Part shown: positions 26,970 through 35,147 of the stretch, piece by piece
Position numbering within the stretch: the first letter of the stretch is position 1
Layout: the number at the start of each line of letters is the position of its first letter
DNA from: JBHOQX01 sp042408595
GTDB taxonomy: Bacteria > Chloroflexota > Chloroflexia > Chloroflexales > Roseiflexaceae
Assembly (NCBI GenBank): GCA_042408595.1
Contig: JBHOQX010000100.1
Coordinates: forward strand, 62,001 to 126,000
Direction: 5' to 3'
DNA length: 64,000 bases
Translations under genes and position numbers: made by a program
Notes under the pieces: model-generated
The model's input: the letters and a program-made list of their open reading frames with translations, nothing else
Told to the model about the DNA's origin: nothing
Database searches by the model: none

Positions 26970-27713
26970 ATGACGATCGAAACACCGGACATCCAACGGC
27001 CACCGAAGGAGCTGATCGAAGGGCTGAGGCGGATCGGCAGCGCCACCGCTAGCGGCGAGCTGCACCGCCTGGGCATCCGCGACCCGCATATTCGCGGGGT
27101 GCTCCCCTGGACACCGGGCAAGGCGGTGGTCGGCCCGGCGCTCACGCTCCAGTGTATGCCGAAGCGCGAGGACCTGTACGGCGCGGACGAGTACGACGAC
27201 CCGGAGAAGCAACTCCATCGCCACGTCCTGTACCACACCCAACCGGGCGACATCGTCGTGGTGGACGCGCGCGGCGACATGAGCAGCGGCATCTTCGGCG
27301 AGATGATGCTGACCTACTTCAAGGGCCGCGGCGGGGCCGGCGTGGTGATCGACGGCTGCATCCGCGATTACACCCACGTCAAGCATCTCGACATACCGCT
27401 CTGGCTGCGCGGCGTCACGCCGAATTTCCACACCCAGACGAACATCTTCCCGTTCGCGGTGAACGTGCCGATCGCCTGCAACAATGTCCTGGTGATGCCG
27501 GGCGACATTATCATCGCCGATGACGACGGCGCGGTGGTCGTACCGATCAAGCTCGCGCCGGAGCTGCTGAAGAAAGCCGGCGAGCACCACGATTGGGAGG
27601 AGTTCTCGCGGCTGCGCCTCTCGCAGGGCGGCGACCTCCGTAAATACTACCCCCTGCGCGGCGATGCACAGGCCGAGTACGAAGCCTGGCGGAAAGAACA
27701 GGATCGGCGGTAG
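26970..27713 (+). CDS. RraA-family protein (hydroxy-oxoacid aldolase-like)
   Basis: This 247-residue protein has the RraA/HMG-aldolase fold signature around GGAGVVIDGCIRD, preceded by GDIVVVDARGD. Family members either inhibit RNase E or, more often outside enterobacteria, cleave 4-hydroxy-4-methyl-2-oxoglutarate-type substrates with a divalent metal. In this setting beside dehydratases, an aldolase role is more plausible. AGAGGAG precedes the ATG by 4 bases. The C-terminal extension of about 30 residues is charged. Confidence 0.8.
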   Translation: MTIETPDIQRPPKELIEGLRRIGSATASGELHRLGIRDPHIRGVLPWTPGKAVVGPALTLQCMPKREDLYGADEYDDPEKQLHRHVLYHTQPGDIVVVDARGDMSSGIFGEMMLTYFKGRGGAGVVIDGCIRDYTHVKHLDIPLWLRGVTPNFHTQTNIFPFAVNVPIACNNVLVMPGDIIIADDDGAVVVPIKLAPELLKKAGEHHDWEEFSRLRLSQGGDLRKYYPLRGDAQAEYEAWRKEQDRR

Positions 27714-27802
27714 CGCCGCGGCAGCGCGATGGGTGCGGCGCTGCGGCCGATTGTTGTTCGCCCGCTGCGCCTTGTGCGCCTCGGCGGTGAAAACGTGAGC
27801 CT

Positions 27803-28624
27803 ATGCACATCGCAGTTACCGGCGGCAGCGGGAGGGTCGGGCGGGCGGTGGTGGAGTTGGCGCTGGCGGAAGGGCATCGCGTCGTCAGCATCGACCGAAC
27901 TGCATCCCCGGCCGAGCGGCCCGGTTGTACATTCGTTGCCGCCGACATCGCCAGCTACGACGACCTGCTGCAGGCGCTGCGCGGCTGCGACGCGCTCGTC
28001 CACCTGGCCGCCATTCCCACACCGCGCCATCATCCCGACCATGTGGTCCACCATAACAACGTGGTTGGCAGCTACAACGCCCTGCGCGCCGCAGCGGAGG
28101 CCGGGATCGCGCGCGTCTGCCAGGCGTCCAGTATCAACGCGATCGGCGGAGCTTACAGCCGCCGCCCGCGCTACGACTACTTTCCGCTCGACGAAGCCCA
28201 CCCGACCTACAACGAAGACCCGTACAGCCTCTCGAAATGGATCTGCGAGCAGCAGGCCGACTCGATCGCCCGCCGCTACGAGGGGATGACGATCGCCAGC
28301 CTGCGCTTTCACGGGGTGGTGCCGGATCGCGCCGCGACGGCGGCCTGGGCGCGCATCCCTGATGGCTTCCACATCCGACACTTGTGGGGCTACACCCGGC
28401 TGGATGCCGCGGCGCGCGCCTGCCTGCTGGCGCTTACCGCCGGCTACCGCGGCCATGAAGTCTTCTTCATCGTCGCACCGGACACCACGGCAGATCGCGA
28501 GTCGCTCGAACTGGCGCGGCAGTATTACCCAGAGGTGCCCATCCGCGGCGATCTGCGCGGGCGGCGCGGCTTCTTCGACTGCCGCAAGGCCGAACAGCTC
28601 CTCGGCTGGCAGCATGACGCATAG
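27803..28624 (+). CDS. NAD-dependent epimerase/dehydratase, uronate-dehydrogenase-like
   Basis: This 273-residue extended SDR has the cofactor motif TGGSGRVG at residues 6-13 and Asp38-region acidic residue IDR. The active site shows ASS plus YSLSK (Tyr-x3-Lys). The overall length and the block VGSYNALRAAAEAGIARV resemble uronate dehydrogenases, which oxidise hexuronates to aldarolactones. Its place ahead of two enolase-superfamily dehydratases fits that route, though the substrate is inferred. Confidence 0.78.
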   Translation: MHIAVTGGSGRVGRAVVELALAEGHRVVSIDRTASPAERPGCTFVAADIASYDDLLQALRGCDALVHLAAIPTPRHHPDHVVHHNNVVGSYNALRAAAEAGIARVCQASSINAIGGAYSRRPRYDYFPLDEAHPTYNEDPYSLSKWICEQQADSIARRYEGMTIASLRFHGVVPDRAATAAWARIPDGFHIRHLWGYTRLDAAARACLLALTAGYRGHEVFFIVAPDTTADRESLELARQYYPEVPIRGDLRGRRGFFDCRKAEQLLGWQHDA

Positions 28625-28688
28625 GGGGCAGGGGTCAGCGGTCGGGGAGCCGAGTGCCACATGCGCAGTCCCTAACTCCTGAGCCCTG
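28625..28688. repeat. GGGGTCAG / CCCTAACTC short-repeat block
   Basis: GGGGGCAGGGGTCAGCGGTCGGGGAGC and CCCTAACTCCTGAGCCCT units fill the gap. The look is that of degenerate heptamer repeats. Confidence 0.55.
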
Positions 28689-28691
28689 GTG

Positions 28692-30020
28692 ATGAAACTG
28701 GACATGACCATGACGTACGACACACCCCGCCCGGAGGACCAAGTCCGCACCGCCGGGCGCCCAAGCGAGCTGAAAATCACCGACCTGCGCACCGCGACCG
28801 TCGGCTGGGACGGCTGGTTTTTCACGATCGTCCGTATCGACACGAACCAGGGGATCAGCGGCTACGGCGAGGTGCGCGATTTCGCCAGCAAGACCTACGC
28901 CCTGATGCTGAAATCGCGCCTGCTCGGCGAGAACCCGTGCAACGTCGACCGGCTGTTCCGCAAGATCAGGCAGTTCGGCCACCACGGCCGGCAGGGGGGC
29001 GGCGTCTCCGGGGTCGAGATGGCGCTGATGGACCTGGCCGGCAAGGCCTACGGCGTGCCGGCGTACGCCCTGGCCGGCGGCAAGTTCCGCGACCGGGTGC
29101 GCATGTACTGCGACACGCCCAACGAGCCGACCGGTGAGGCGATGGGGAGAAAGCTGCTGGAGCGCATGGAGCGCGGCTTTACCATGCTGAAGATGGACCT
29201 GGGCGTCCAGCCGCTGATCGGCATCCCCGGCGCGCTCTCCTGGCCGCAGGGTATGCTCCCCGGCGACCCGGAGGACAAGCTGGAGCGCATGCTGAATCTC
29301 CAGACCCTGATGCATCCGTTTACGCATGTGCGCCTGACGCCGAAAGGGATCGACCTGATCTGCGAGTACGTCGCCCAGGTGCGGGCGATCGTCGGCGACG
29401 AGGTGCCGATCGCCGCCGATCACTTCGGGCATATCGGCGTGGACGACTGCATCCGGCTCGGCCAGGCGCTGGAGCCGTTCAACCTGGCCTGGCTGGAGGA
29501 CCTGGTGCCGTGGCAATACACCGACACCTGGGTGCAGCTCGAGCGTGCGCTGCACACTCCGGTCTGCACCGGCGAGGACATCTACCTGCTGAGCGGCTTC
29601 AAGCCGCTGATCGACGCCCGCGGCGTGAACGTCATCCACCCCGACATGGCGACCAGCGGCGGAATCCTGGAGACCAAGCGGATCGGCGACTACGCGCAGG
29701 AGCGCGGGATCAGCATGGCGATGCATATGGCCGGCACGCCGATCAGCACCATGGCCAGCGTCCACTGCGCCGCCGCGACCGAGAACTTTATCGCGCTGGA
29801 GCATCACTTCACCGATGTGCCGTTCTGGAATGACTTCATCGACGGCGTGCCGAAGCCGATCATCCAGAACGGCTATATCCCAGTGCCGGAGGGACCGGGG
29901 CTCGGCTTCGCGCTCAACGAGGAGGTGGTGCGCGAGCACCTAGTGCCGTGGGACCGCGGCTTCTTCGAGCCAACGCCGGAGTGGGATGATCTGCCGTCGC
30001 ACGACCGGCTGTGGTCATAA
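28692..30020 (+). CDS. Enolase-superfamily (mandelate racemase/MLE) dehydratase
   Basis: This 442-residue enzyme has an N-terminal capping domain and a barrel carrying the metal ligands Asp (AADHFG), Glu (LEDLVPW) and Glu (TGEDIY). The basic residue is in MLKMDLG, and a His lies in MHMAGTP. Members abstract the proton next to a carboxylate, and many dehydrate acid sugars. The exact substrate cannot be read. ATG 28692 is preferred to the overlapping GTG 28689, and no good Shine-Dalgarno sequence decides it. A 32-bp palindrome follows the gene. Confidence 0.85.
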   Translation: MKLDMTMTYDTPRPEDQVRTAGRPSELKITDLRTATVGWDGWFFTIVRIDTNQGISGYGEVRDFASKTYALMLKSRLLGENPCNVDRLFRKIRQFGHHGRQGGGVSGVEMALMDLAGKAYGVPAYALAGGKFRDRVRMYCDTPNEPTGEAMGRKLLERMERGFTMLKMDLGVQPLIGIPGALSWPQGMLPGDPEDKLERMLNLQTLMHPFTHVRLTPKGIDLICEYVAQVRAIVGDEVPIAADHFGHIGVDDCIRLGQALEPFNLAWLEDLVPWQYTDTWVQLERALHTPVCTGEDIYLLSGFKPLIDARGVNVIHPDMATSGGILETKRIGDYAQERGISMAMHMAGTPISTMASVHCAAATENFIALEHHFTDVPFWNDFIDGVPKPIIQNGYIPVPEGPGLGFALNEEVVREHLVPWDRGFFEPTPEWDDLPSHDRLWS

Positions 30021-30036
30021 CCGATATTGTCGGCGG

Positions 30037-30057
30037 GGTTCGGAGAGGCTACGCCCC
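30037..30057 (+). repeat. Copy of the dispersed hairpin repeat (degenerate)
   Basis: GGTTCGGAGAGGCTACGCCCC matches 19 of 21 bases of the element at 44258. Confidence 0.55.
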
Positions 30058-30072
30058 AGCCATCTCCCTGCT

Positions 30073-30104
30073 CCCGGTGCGCGGCGGCGCCGCCGCGCAC
30101 CGGG
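30073..30104 (+). terminator. 32-base perfect palindrome between the two dehydratase genes
   Basis: CCCGGTGCGCGGCGGC (30073-30088) is followed directly by its exact reverse complement (30089-30104), then a weak T-rich stretch (ATTTCTTT). It is probably a terminator or mRNA-stabilising hairpin. Folding in RNA would leave a small loop of the central GC pairs. Confidence 0.6.
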
Positions 30105-30190
30105 TAGGAGGCATTTCTTTCGGAGTCCCTGTCGAACTTCTCGCTTGGTAGGCGATCGCTCTGCATCTAACTCTTCTGAAAAGCAGACCC

Positions 30191-31447
30191 ATGCAAATCA
30201 CAAACGTGCGCCCCATTCTCACCGCACCGGACGGGATCGCGCTGGTCGTCGTCAAGGTCGAGACCGACCAGGACGGGCTGTACGGCCTGGGCTGTGCCAC
30301 CTTCACGCAGCGCCCGACGCTCGTCGCCCGCGCCGTGGAGGAGTACCTCAACCCGCTGCTGCACGGGCGCGACCCGCGCAATAGCGAGGATCTCTGGCGC
30401 GTGATGTATGTCAACTCCTACTGGCGTAACGGCCCGGTGCTGAACAACGCGATCAGCGGCGTGGACATGGCGCTGTGGGACATCAAGGGCAAGATCGCCG
30501 GCATGCCGGTCTACGACCTGCTGGGCGGCAAGTGCCGCGAGGCGGCGATGGTCTACCGCCACGCCGACGGGCGCGATCCGCAGGAGGTGCTCGACAACGT
30601 CATCCGCTACCAGGAGGAGGGCTACCTGGCGGTGCGCTGCCAGATGGGCGGCTACGGCGGGCGGGTGAAGGAGATCACGGCGGCGACCGCCGCGCCGCAC
30701 GAAACGGCCCCGCAGGCGACCCACCGTATCGCGGCGCTCGACCGGCCCGGCAGCGCTTTCCCCGGCGCGTACTACGACCCGGACCGGTACGCCCGCTCGG
30801 TCGTCGGCCTGTTCGAGTACGTCCGATCCAGGATCGGCTTCGATCTGTTATTGCTGCACGACATCCACGAGCGCCTGGCGCCGATCGATGCCATCCGGAT
30901 GGCGAAGGCGCTGGAGCCGTACCGCCTGTTTTTCCTGGAAGACCCGCTCGCGCCGGACCAGATCGAGTGGTTCCGCCGCCTGCGCGAGCAGTGCGCCACG
31001 CCGATCGCGATGGGCGAACTGCACACCAACCCACTCGAGTGGCGCCCGCTGATCGCCGAGCAGTTGATCGACTTCGTCCGGGCGCACCTGTCGGCGATCG
31101 GCGGTCTGACGCCGGCGCGCAAGCTCCAGGCGCTGTGCGAGGCGTTCGGCGTGCGCACCGCCTGGCACGGCCCCGGCGATGTCTCGCCGGTCGGGCACGC
31201 GGCGAACCTGCACCTCGACCTGGCTTCGCCGAACTTCGGCATCCAGGAGGTCATCCGTTTCGGCGACCCGCTGTACGAGGTCTTCCCCGGGACGCCGGAG
31301 CTGCGCGGCGGCTACCTGTGGGCCAACGACCGCCCCGGCTTCGGCGTGGACATCGACGAGGCCGAGGCGGCGAAGTACCCGATCACCGTCAAGACCATCG
31401 AGTGGACGCAGAGCCGCTGGCCGGACGGGACACTATGGACACCGTAG
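30191..31447 (+). CDS. manD: D-mannonate dehydratase family protein (ManD/RspA type)
   Basis: This 418-residue enolase-superfamily enzyme has the ManD layout. The N-terminal cap carries TDQDGLYGLGCATFTQR. Metal ligands are Asp (LLHDIHERL), Glu (FLEDPLAP) and Glu (MGELHTN), and the conserved AWHGPGDVSPVGHAA segment supplies the catalytic His. True ManD converts D-mannonate to 2-keto-3-deoxygluconate; relatives are slow or have other acid-sugar substrates. It ends the sugar-acid run. ATG 30191 has a weak ribosome-binding site. Confidence 0.85.
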   Translation: MQITNVRPILTAPDGIALVVVKVETDQDGLYGLGCATFTQRPTLVARAVEEYLNPLLHGRDPRNSEDLWRVMYVNSYWRNGPVLNNAISGVDMALWDIKGKIAGMPVYDLLGGKCREAAMVYRHADGRDPQEVLDNVIRYQEEGYLAVRCQMGGYGGRVKEITAATAAPHETAPQATHRIAALDRPGSAFPGAYYDPDRYARSVVGLFEYVRSRIGFDLLLLHDIHERLAPIDAIRMAKALEPYRLFFLEDPLAPDQIEWFRRLREQCATPIAMGELHTNPLEWRPLIAEQLIDFVRAHLSAIGGLTPARKLQALCEAFGVRTAWHGPGDVSPVGHAANLHLDLASPNFGIQEVIRFGDPLYEVFPGTPELRGGYLWANDRPGFGVDIDEAEAAKYPITVKTIEWTQSRWPDGTLWTP

Positions 31448-31449
31448 CG

Positions 31450-31530
31450 GGTTGGAACAAGGTGGCACGGCGACAAGGTGAGAGGGTAAGATCTATCGCC
31501 TTGTTGCCTTCGTCCGTTGTTCCTTTCTCC
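31450..31530. repeat. ACAAGGTG-type short repeats
   Basis: GGAACAAGGTGGCACGGCGACAAGGTGAG and the opposite-sense CGCCTTGTTGCC lie in the gap between convergent genes. Confidence 0.6.
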
Positions 31531-31544
31531 TCGAGAACACAGAG

Positions 31545-31567
31545 GCGATCGCGCTCTCCGCGATCGC
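31545..31567. terminator. Hairpin of two GCGATCGC octamers
   Basis: GCGATCGC (31545-31552) and GCGATCGC (31560-31567), each itself palindromic, pair across a 7-base spacer between convergent genes. The octamer is the same as the cyanobacterial HIP1 word. Confidence 0.45.
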
Positions 31568-31624
31568 TCGTCAGCGCGCACCGCTGGTCAACCCGTACCA
31601 GCGTACCTGAGCGCCCGGCCGCCG

Positions 31625-32965
31625 TCAGCCGGCCAGCGCCCGCAGCTCACCCAGCAGCCGGTCGATCTCCTCAGCGGTGTTGTAGTGCACCAGGCCGATG
31701 CGGAGCATGCCGCCATCCCGCTCGACGCCGAGGCGCTCGGTCAGGTTGATCGCATAGTAGTTGCCATCCCAGGTGAAGATGCCGCGCTTGCCCAGGCGCT
31801 CCGCCAGTGCGCGCGGCGGATGGCCGGCAAGCCGGATCGCCACCGTCGGCGTGCGCCAGCCGAAGTGCGCCGGCTCGCGGATGCCGTAGAATGTCAGCCC
31901 CGGGATCTCCAACAGGCCGCCGATCAGCTGCTCGCTCAGGCCCCGCTCGTAGTCCTTGATCGCGCCCATCGCCGCCAGCAGGTCGCGCCTGCGCGAGGGG
32001 GAGGGCGCGGCGTTCTCCATGCCGTACTGCGGCTCGCGCGCTGCGCGATCACCCGGCGCTGCGCCCTCCATCGCCGGTCGTCCGCCATCTGCCGGCTGGC
32101 GCCCGTCCACCCGCCGGCCAAGCTCCGCCAGGTACTCGATCGCCGCCGCCACGCCCGCCAGCGCCTCGTGGCTCTGCGTGCCGGTCATCCAGCGTCCTGG
32201 CAGCTCCTCGGTCGCCGGGCGCACCTTGTAAGGCCGCAGCTGCTCCAGAAGCTCGCGCCGACCGTAGATCGCCCCAGCGTGTGGCGCGAAGAACTTGTAC
32301 GGGGAGCAGGCCAGGAAGTCGCAGCCGAGCGCACGGACATCGAGCGGGCCGTGGGGGGCGTAATGCACCGCGTCGATAAACGTCAGCGCGCCGACCGCGC
32401 GCGCCAGCCGCACCACCTCGGCGACATCGTTGATCGTACCGACGGCGTTCGAGGCATAGCCGACCGCCACCAGTTTCGTCTTCGGCGTGATCTGGCGCGC
32501 CAGGTCGGCCATGTCGAGCGTGCAGTCCTCCACATCGATATCGGCCACCCGGATCACCACGCCGCGCTCCTCCAGCGCCGCCCACGGCGAGAAGTTGGCG
32601 TCGTGGTCGAGCCGCGTCAGCACGATCTCGTCGCCTGGCTGCATCGCGCGCCCGATCGCCCGACTGAGCGCAAAGGTCAGGGTAGTCATGTTCGGGCCGA
32701 AGACGACTTCCTCCGGCGCGCAGCCGAGCAGATCGGCCATCGCCTGGTGCGCGCCAGCGATCACCTGGTCGGTGCGATGGCTGGTGGGGAAGGCGCCATG
32801 GGTGTTCGCGTTCGAGCGCGTCAGGTAGTCGGCCATGGCGTCGATCACCCGCTGCGGCACCTGCGTGCCGCCCGGCCCGTCGAAGAAGACCGCCGGCTGG
32901 CCATCCACTTCCTGCGCCAGCGCCGGGAACTGCGCGCGAATCCAGTCCAGATCGAGACGTTTCAT
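31625..32965 (-). CDS. Cysteine-desulfurase-like class V aminotransferase
   Basis: This 446-residue PLP enzyme has the family start VFFDGPGGTQVP and the PLP-lysine segment SPYKFFAPHAG, with the fold continuing to the C terminus. It belongs to the cysteine desulfurase-like branch rather than clear IscS/SufS. No Fe-S or tRNA-thiolation genes are adjacent, so the substrate is open. ATG 32965 begins the conserved domain. Residues about 278-318 (bases 32010-32130) are an in-frame insert of repeat-like sequence rich in Gly, Arg and Pro. The leader carries an unusual double inverted repeat (32988-33078). Confidence 0.82.
   Translation of the reverse strand: MKRLDLDWIRAQFPALAQEVDGQPAVFFDGPGGTQVPQRVIDAMADYLTRSNANTHGAFPTSHRTDQVIAGAHQAMADLLGCAPEEVVFGPNMTTLTFALSRAIGRAMQPGDEIVLTRLDHDANFSPWAALEERGVVIRVADIDVEDCTLDMADLARQITPKTKLVAVGYASNAVGTINDVAEVVRLARAVGALTFIDAVHYAPHGPLDVRALGCDFLACSPYKFFAPHAGAIYGRRELLEQLRPYKVRPATEELPGRWMTGTQSHEALAGVAAAIEYLAELGRRVDGRQPADGGRPAMEGAAPGDRAAREPQYGMENAAPSPSRRRDLLAAMGAIKDYERGLSEQLIGGLLEIPGLTFYGIREPAHFGWRTPTVAIRLAGHPPRALAERLGKRGIFTWDGNYYAINLTERLGVERDGGMLRIGLVHYNTAEEIDRLLGELRALAG
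32010..32130. repeat. In-frame repeat-like insert in the aminotransferase gene
   Basis: Low-complexity words such as CGCGCTGCGCGATCACCCGGCGCTGCGC and GTCCGCCATCTGCCGGCTGGCGCCCGTCC occur here. The latter resembles the ligase insert at 20330. Confidence 0.55.
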
Positions 32966-32987
32966 AGGCGCTCCGCTGCTTTGGAAG

Positions 32988-33078
32988 CTGTCTGAACCGG
33001 AGAGGTGTGGCGGGCGGTGCCCTGCCACGACCCCTGTGGCGCCGCTGGCGGCTTGTCAGACAGTCTCTCAGGCCGGTT
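32988..33078. ncRNA. Candidate structured leader with interlocked inverted repeats
   Basis: CTGTCTGA (32988-32995) pairs with TCAGACAG (33056-33063). The adjacent ACCGGAGAG (32996-33004) pairs with CTCTC..CCGGT (33065-33077). The order is A-B-A'-B', so the stems cannot nest: they form a pseudoknot or two alternative folds. Smaller hairpins lie between. It sits 23-113 bases before the minus-strand aminotransferase ATG and could be a cis-regulatory RNA. It matches no riboswitch I can confirm. Confidence 0.35.
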
Positions 33079-33160
33079 GAACGGCCGGATCATACCCGGG
33101 AAACCGCGGGAACGCAACTACGACCCGCAGCGAGCATAGCGCGCTGTGCCCGCCGCGGGT

Positions 33161-33178
33161 TTCATGTGCGCTTCATGT
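33161..33178 (+). promoter_or_regulatory. TTCATGT direct repeats with 11-bp spacing
   Basis: TTCATGT at 33161-33167 and 33172-33178 are spaced as OmpR/PhoB-family regulator sites usually are. A hairpin TGTTGG/CCAACA follows at 33176-33193. They lie 75-92 bases before ATG 33253. Confidence 0.35.
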
Positions 33179-33252
33179 TGGTCTGCTCCAACAGATCTGG
33201 GAGCTTCAAGCTTCCTCAGGGCCCCGTTCAACCCACTCAAAGGAGGCAAACG

Positions 33253-33810
33253 ATGAGTCGCTGGATTCGAATGCTGGTGCCGGTTACCGCCTTGCTGATT
33301 GTGCTGGGTGCAGCCCTCGGCGCCCTTGGCGGCCAGACCGCCCGTACGGACGTCAGCGCCGCGCAAGCCTACGCGCCGGCCGCGCCGCTGCCCGTACCGA
33401 CCGCGACGCTATCCTCCATCCCCGGCGCGCACGATGGCACGGCCGGACAGACCGGACAGGCCGACACAGGCCAGGAGGCCGTCGATGACCCGGAAAACGG
33501 GACCACCGCGGAGCGTACGGCGGGCGAGGAGGCCGCGCAGGTGGCACATGAGGCTGCAGAAGCGGCGGCGCTGGCTCCCCTCGCGATGATACGCGCGCAA
33601 CAGGCGCGTGCAGCCGCACTCGCCGTCAACCCGGGCGCGCCGATCGTGCGGGTCGAACTGGGAGACGAGAACGGGACGCTGATCTACAGCGTCGACCTGA
33701 CCGGCGGCGCCGAAGTCAAGGTCAATGCCAGGACTGGGGCGATGATCGGCACCGACCATGCTGGCAGCGACCAGGAGCAGAGTAGCCCACAGGAGGAGGC
33801 CGCGCCCTAG
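33253..33810 (+). CDS. Exported PepSY-domain protein
   Basis: This 185-residue protein has an N-terminal signal/anchor (residues about 7-26) and a long Ala/Pro/Thr-rich linker. A C-terminal PepSY-like domain follows (residues about 125-175: ALAVNPGAPIVRVELG...YSVDLTGG...VNARTGAM). PepSY domains often inhibit peptidases or serve as sensory partners of two-component systems and metal transporters. AGGAGGC precedes ATG 33253. It faces an FTR1 permease and a wrecked two-component system, so it may be the remnant of one regulated unit. Confidence 0.8.
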   Translation: MSRWIRMLVPVTALLIVLGAALGALGGQTARTDVSAAQAYAPAAPLPVPTATLSSIPGAHDGTAGQTGQADTGQEAVDDPENGTTAERTAGEEAAQVAHEAAEAAALAPLAMIRAQQARAAALAVNPGAPIVRVELGDENGTLIYSVDLTGGAEVKVNARTGAMIGTDHAGSDQEQSSPQEEAAP

Positions 33811-33892
33811 GCCCAACGCTGGAAGCCGCGGGTCGGGGCGCCGCACGGTTCCCCGGCGCGCGGCTCACAGCGCGAGCGATGCACTCCACGGC

Positions 33893-34897
33893 TCACCCTA
33901 CTGGCTCGCGCGTGGGGCGTAGCGCTGCTTGCTCGGCGCGCCGCCGCGGACGCCAGACGCGCAGGTACTGGGCGGCAATGTACGACCCGATCACCAGCAG
34001 CGCTGCGGCCGCCTGGCACGCGAGCCCCTCGACATTCGGAAAGGTCGCGAACCAGACGCCCATCCAGCCGGGCAGCGGCAGTGGCACCGGCGTGGTTGTC
34101 AGCCAGCCGGCCTGTTGCAACTCCTGCACGCTCTCACCGACCATCACGACCAGCACGCCGCCGAGCAGCACGCCGGTCAGCACCAGCATGCGCTTGTACG
34201 GCAGTTTATGATGGCCGACGAAGGTCAGTACCCCGACCAGGGTGGTGAAGACGAGCCCAACCAATACCCCTTGCAACACCACGGCGCTGCCCACTTGCAG
34301 GCGCAGACTCTGCAAGAACAGGTCGACTTCGAAGCCCTCGCGGTACGTGGCGCTGAAGCCGAGCAGCAGCAGGCCGAATGTCGGTGCCGTCGCACCATGC
34401 TGCTGGATGCGGCGCTTGCGCTGGTTGTGGTGGGCGATCCAGCCTGTCCAGTAAATCTTGTGGAAGAACCAGTTCATAATGACGAGCAGCACAATAATCG
34501 CCAGCACCCCGGTCACCGCCTGCACCTGGAGCGTTGGAGCGTTGATGGCATCGATGATGCCGACCATGACAAACCAGGTGATCAGCGACGCAAGCAGCGC
34601 CAGTGCCGCGCCGATAGCGACCGGACGGCGCAAGCGGCGGTGCGCCCCCAGAAAGCTGGCTGTGATCGCGCTCAGCACCAGGATCGCTTCCAGCCCCTCG
34701 CGAAAGACGAGCAGGCCAGTATTCAGGATCACCGCGTGTGGGTCAAGGTGCGGCGCGGTGGGATCGGGCACGCCAGCCGCGGTAACACCCTGCCAGAATA
34801 ACGCCGCGATGATCGCCCCGCCGCCCAGGAGCAGCCCGATGCGCAGCAGGCCGCGCCACCAAGCAACTGGGCCGCGACGAAACAGATCGGATATCAT
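33893..34897 (-). CDS. FTR1-family high-affinity iron permease
   Basis: This 334-residue membrane protein has about seven helices and the two characteristic R-E-G-x-E motifs (REGLEAI and REGFEVD) that bind iron during transport. FTR1/EfeU-type permeases usually need a cupredoxin or peroxidase partner; none is visible here. The gene converges with the PepSY gene and diverges from the decayed two-component system. Confidence 0.9.
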   Translation of the reverse strand: MISDLFRRGPVAWWRGLLRIGLLLGGGAIIAALFWQGVTAAGVPDPTAPHLDPHAVILNTGLLVFREGLEAILVLSAITASFLGAHRRLRRPVAIGAALALLASLITWFVMVGIIDAINAPTLQVQAVTGVLAIIVLLVIMNWFFHKIYWTGWIAHHNQRKRRIQQHGATAPTFGLLLLGFSATYREGFEVDLFLQSLRLQVGSAVVLQGVLVGLVFTTLVGVLTFVGHHKLPYKRMLVLTGVLLGGVLVVMVGESVQELQQAGWLTTTPVPLPLPGWMGVWFATFPNVEGLACQAAAALLVIGSYIAAQYLRVWRPRRRAEQAALRPTREPVG

Positions 34898-35147
34898 GCC
34901 GGCGTCCTTTCAGCGAGTCTCAGAGGTTATCGAGCATGGGAGGCGTAGCGGGAGCAGCGTTCCAGAGGGCGCTTTGCCGCTCCGTGCAGTGCCAGCAAAG
35001 CCGGCGCGCGGCGCGGGCTCGACTGCCTGCCCCTCGCCCTCCCTAAGCGGGCTGTTCCGCTAGCTTCCCACAGGTGCTTCTGCACGCCGGTGTTAGACTA
35101 TACGAACATGAATTGTTTGTCAATACCAACTCATGGTTCCCGCTGCC
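34898..35147. other. Divergent upstream region of FTR1 and the decayed two-component gene
   Basis: No gene is seen. A TATACG hexamer near 35100 could be a weak -10 box for the plus-strand gene. No operator can be defined. Confidence 0.3.

Noticed and set aside
31545..31567. HIP1 octamer as evidence of a cyanobacterial origin
   Set aside because: GCGATCGC is expected by chance at this composition; gene content does not point to cyanobacteria.
32996..33080. Glycine riboswitch on the plus strand
   Set aside because: GGAGAG and CTCTCAGGC words are present, but the conserved AAAGGAC and the second conserved loop are not, and the downstream gene is not glycine-related.
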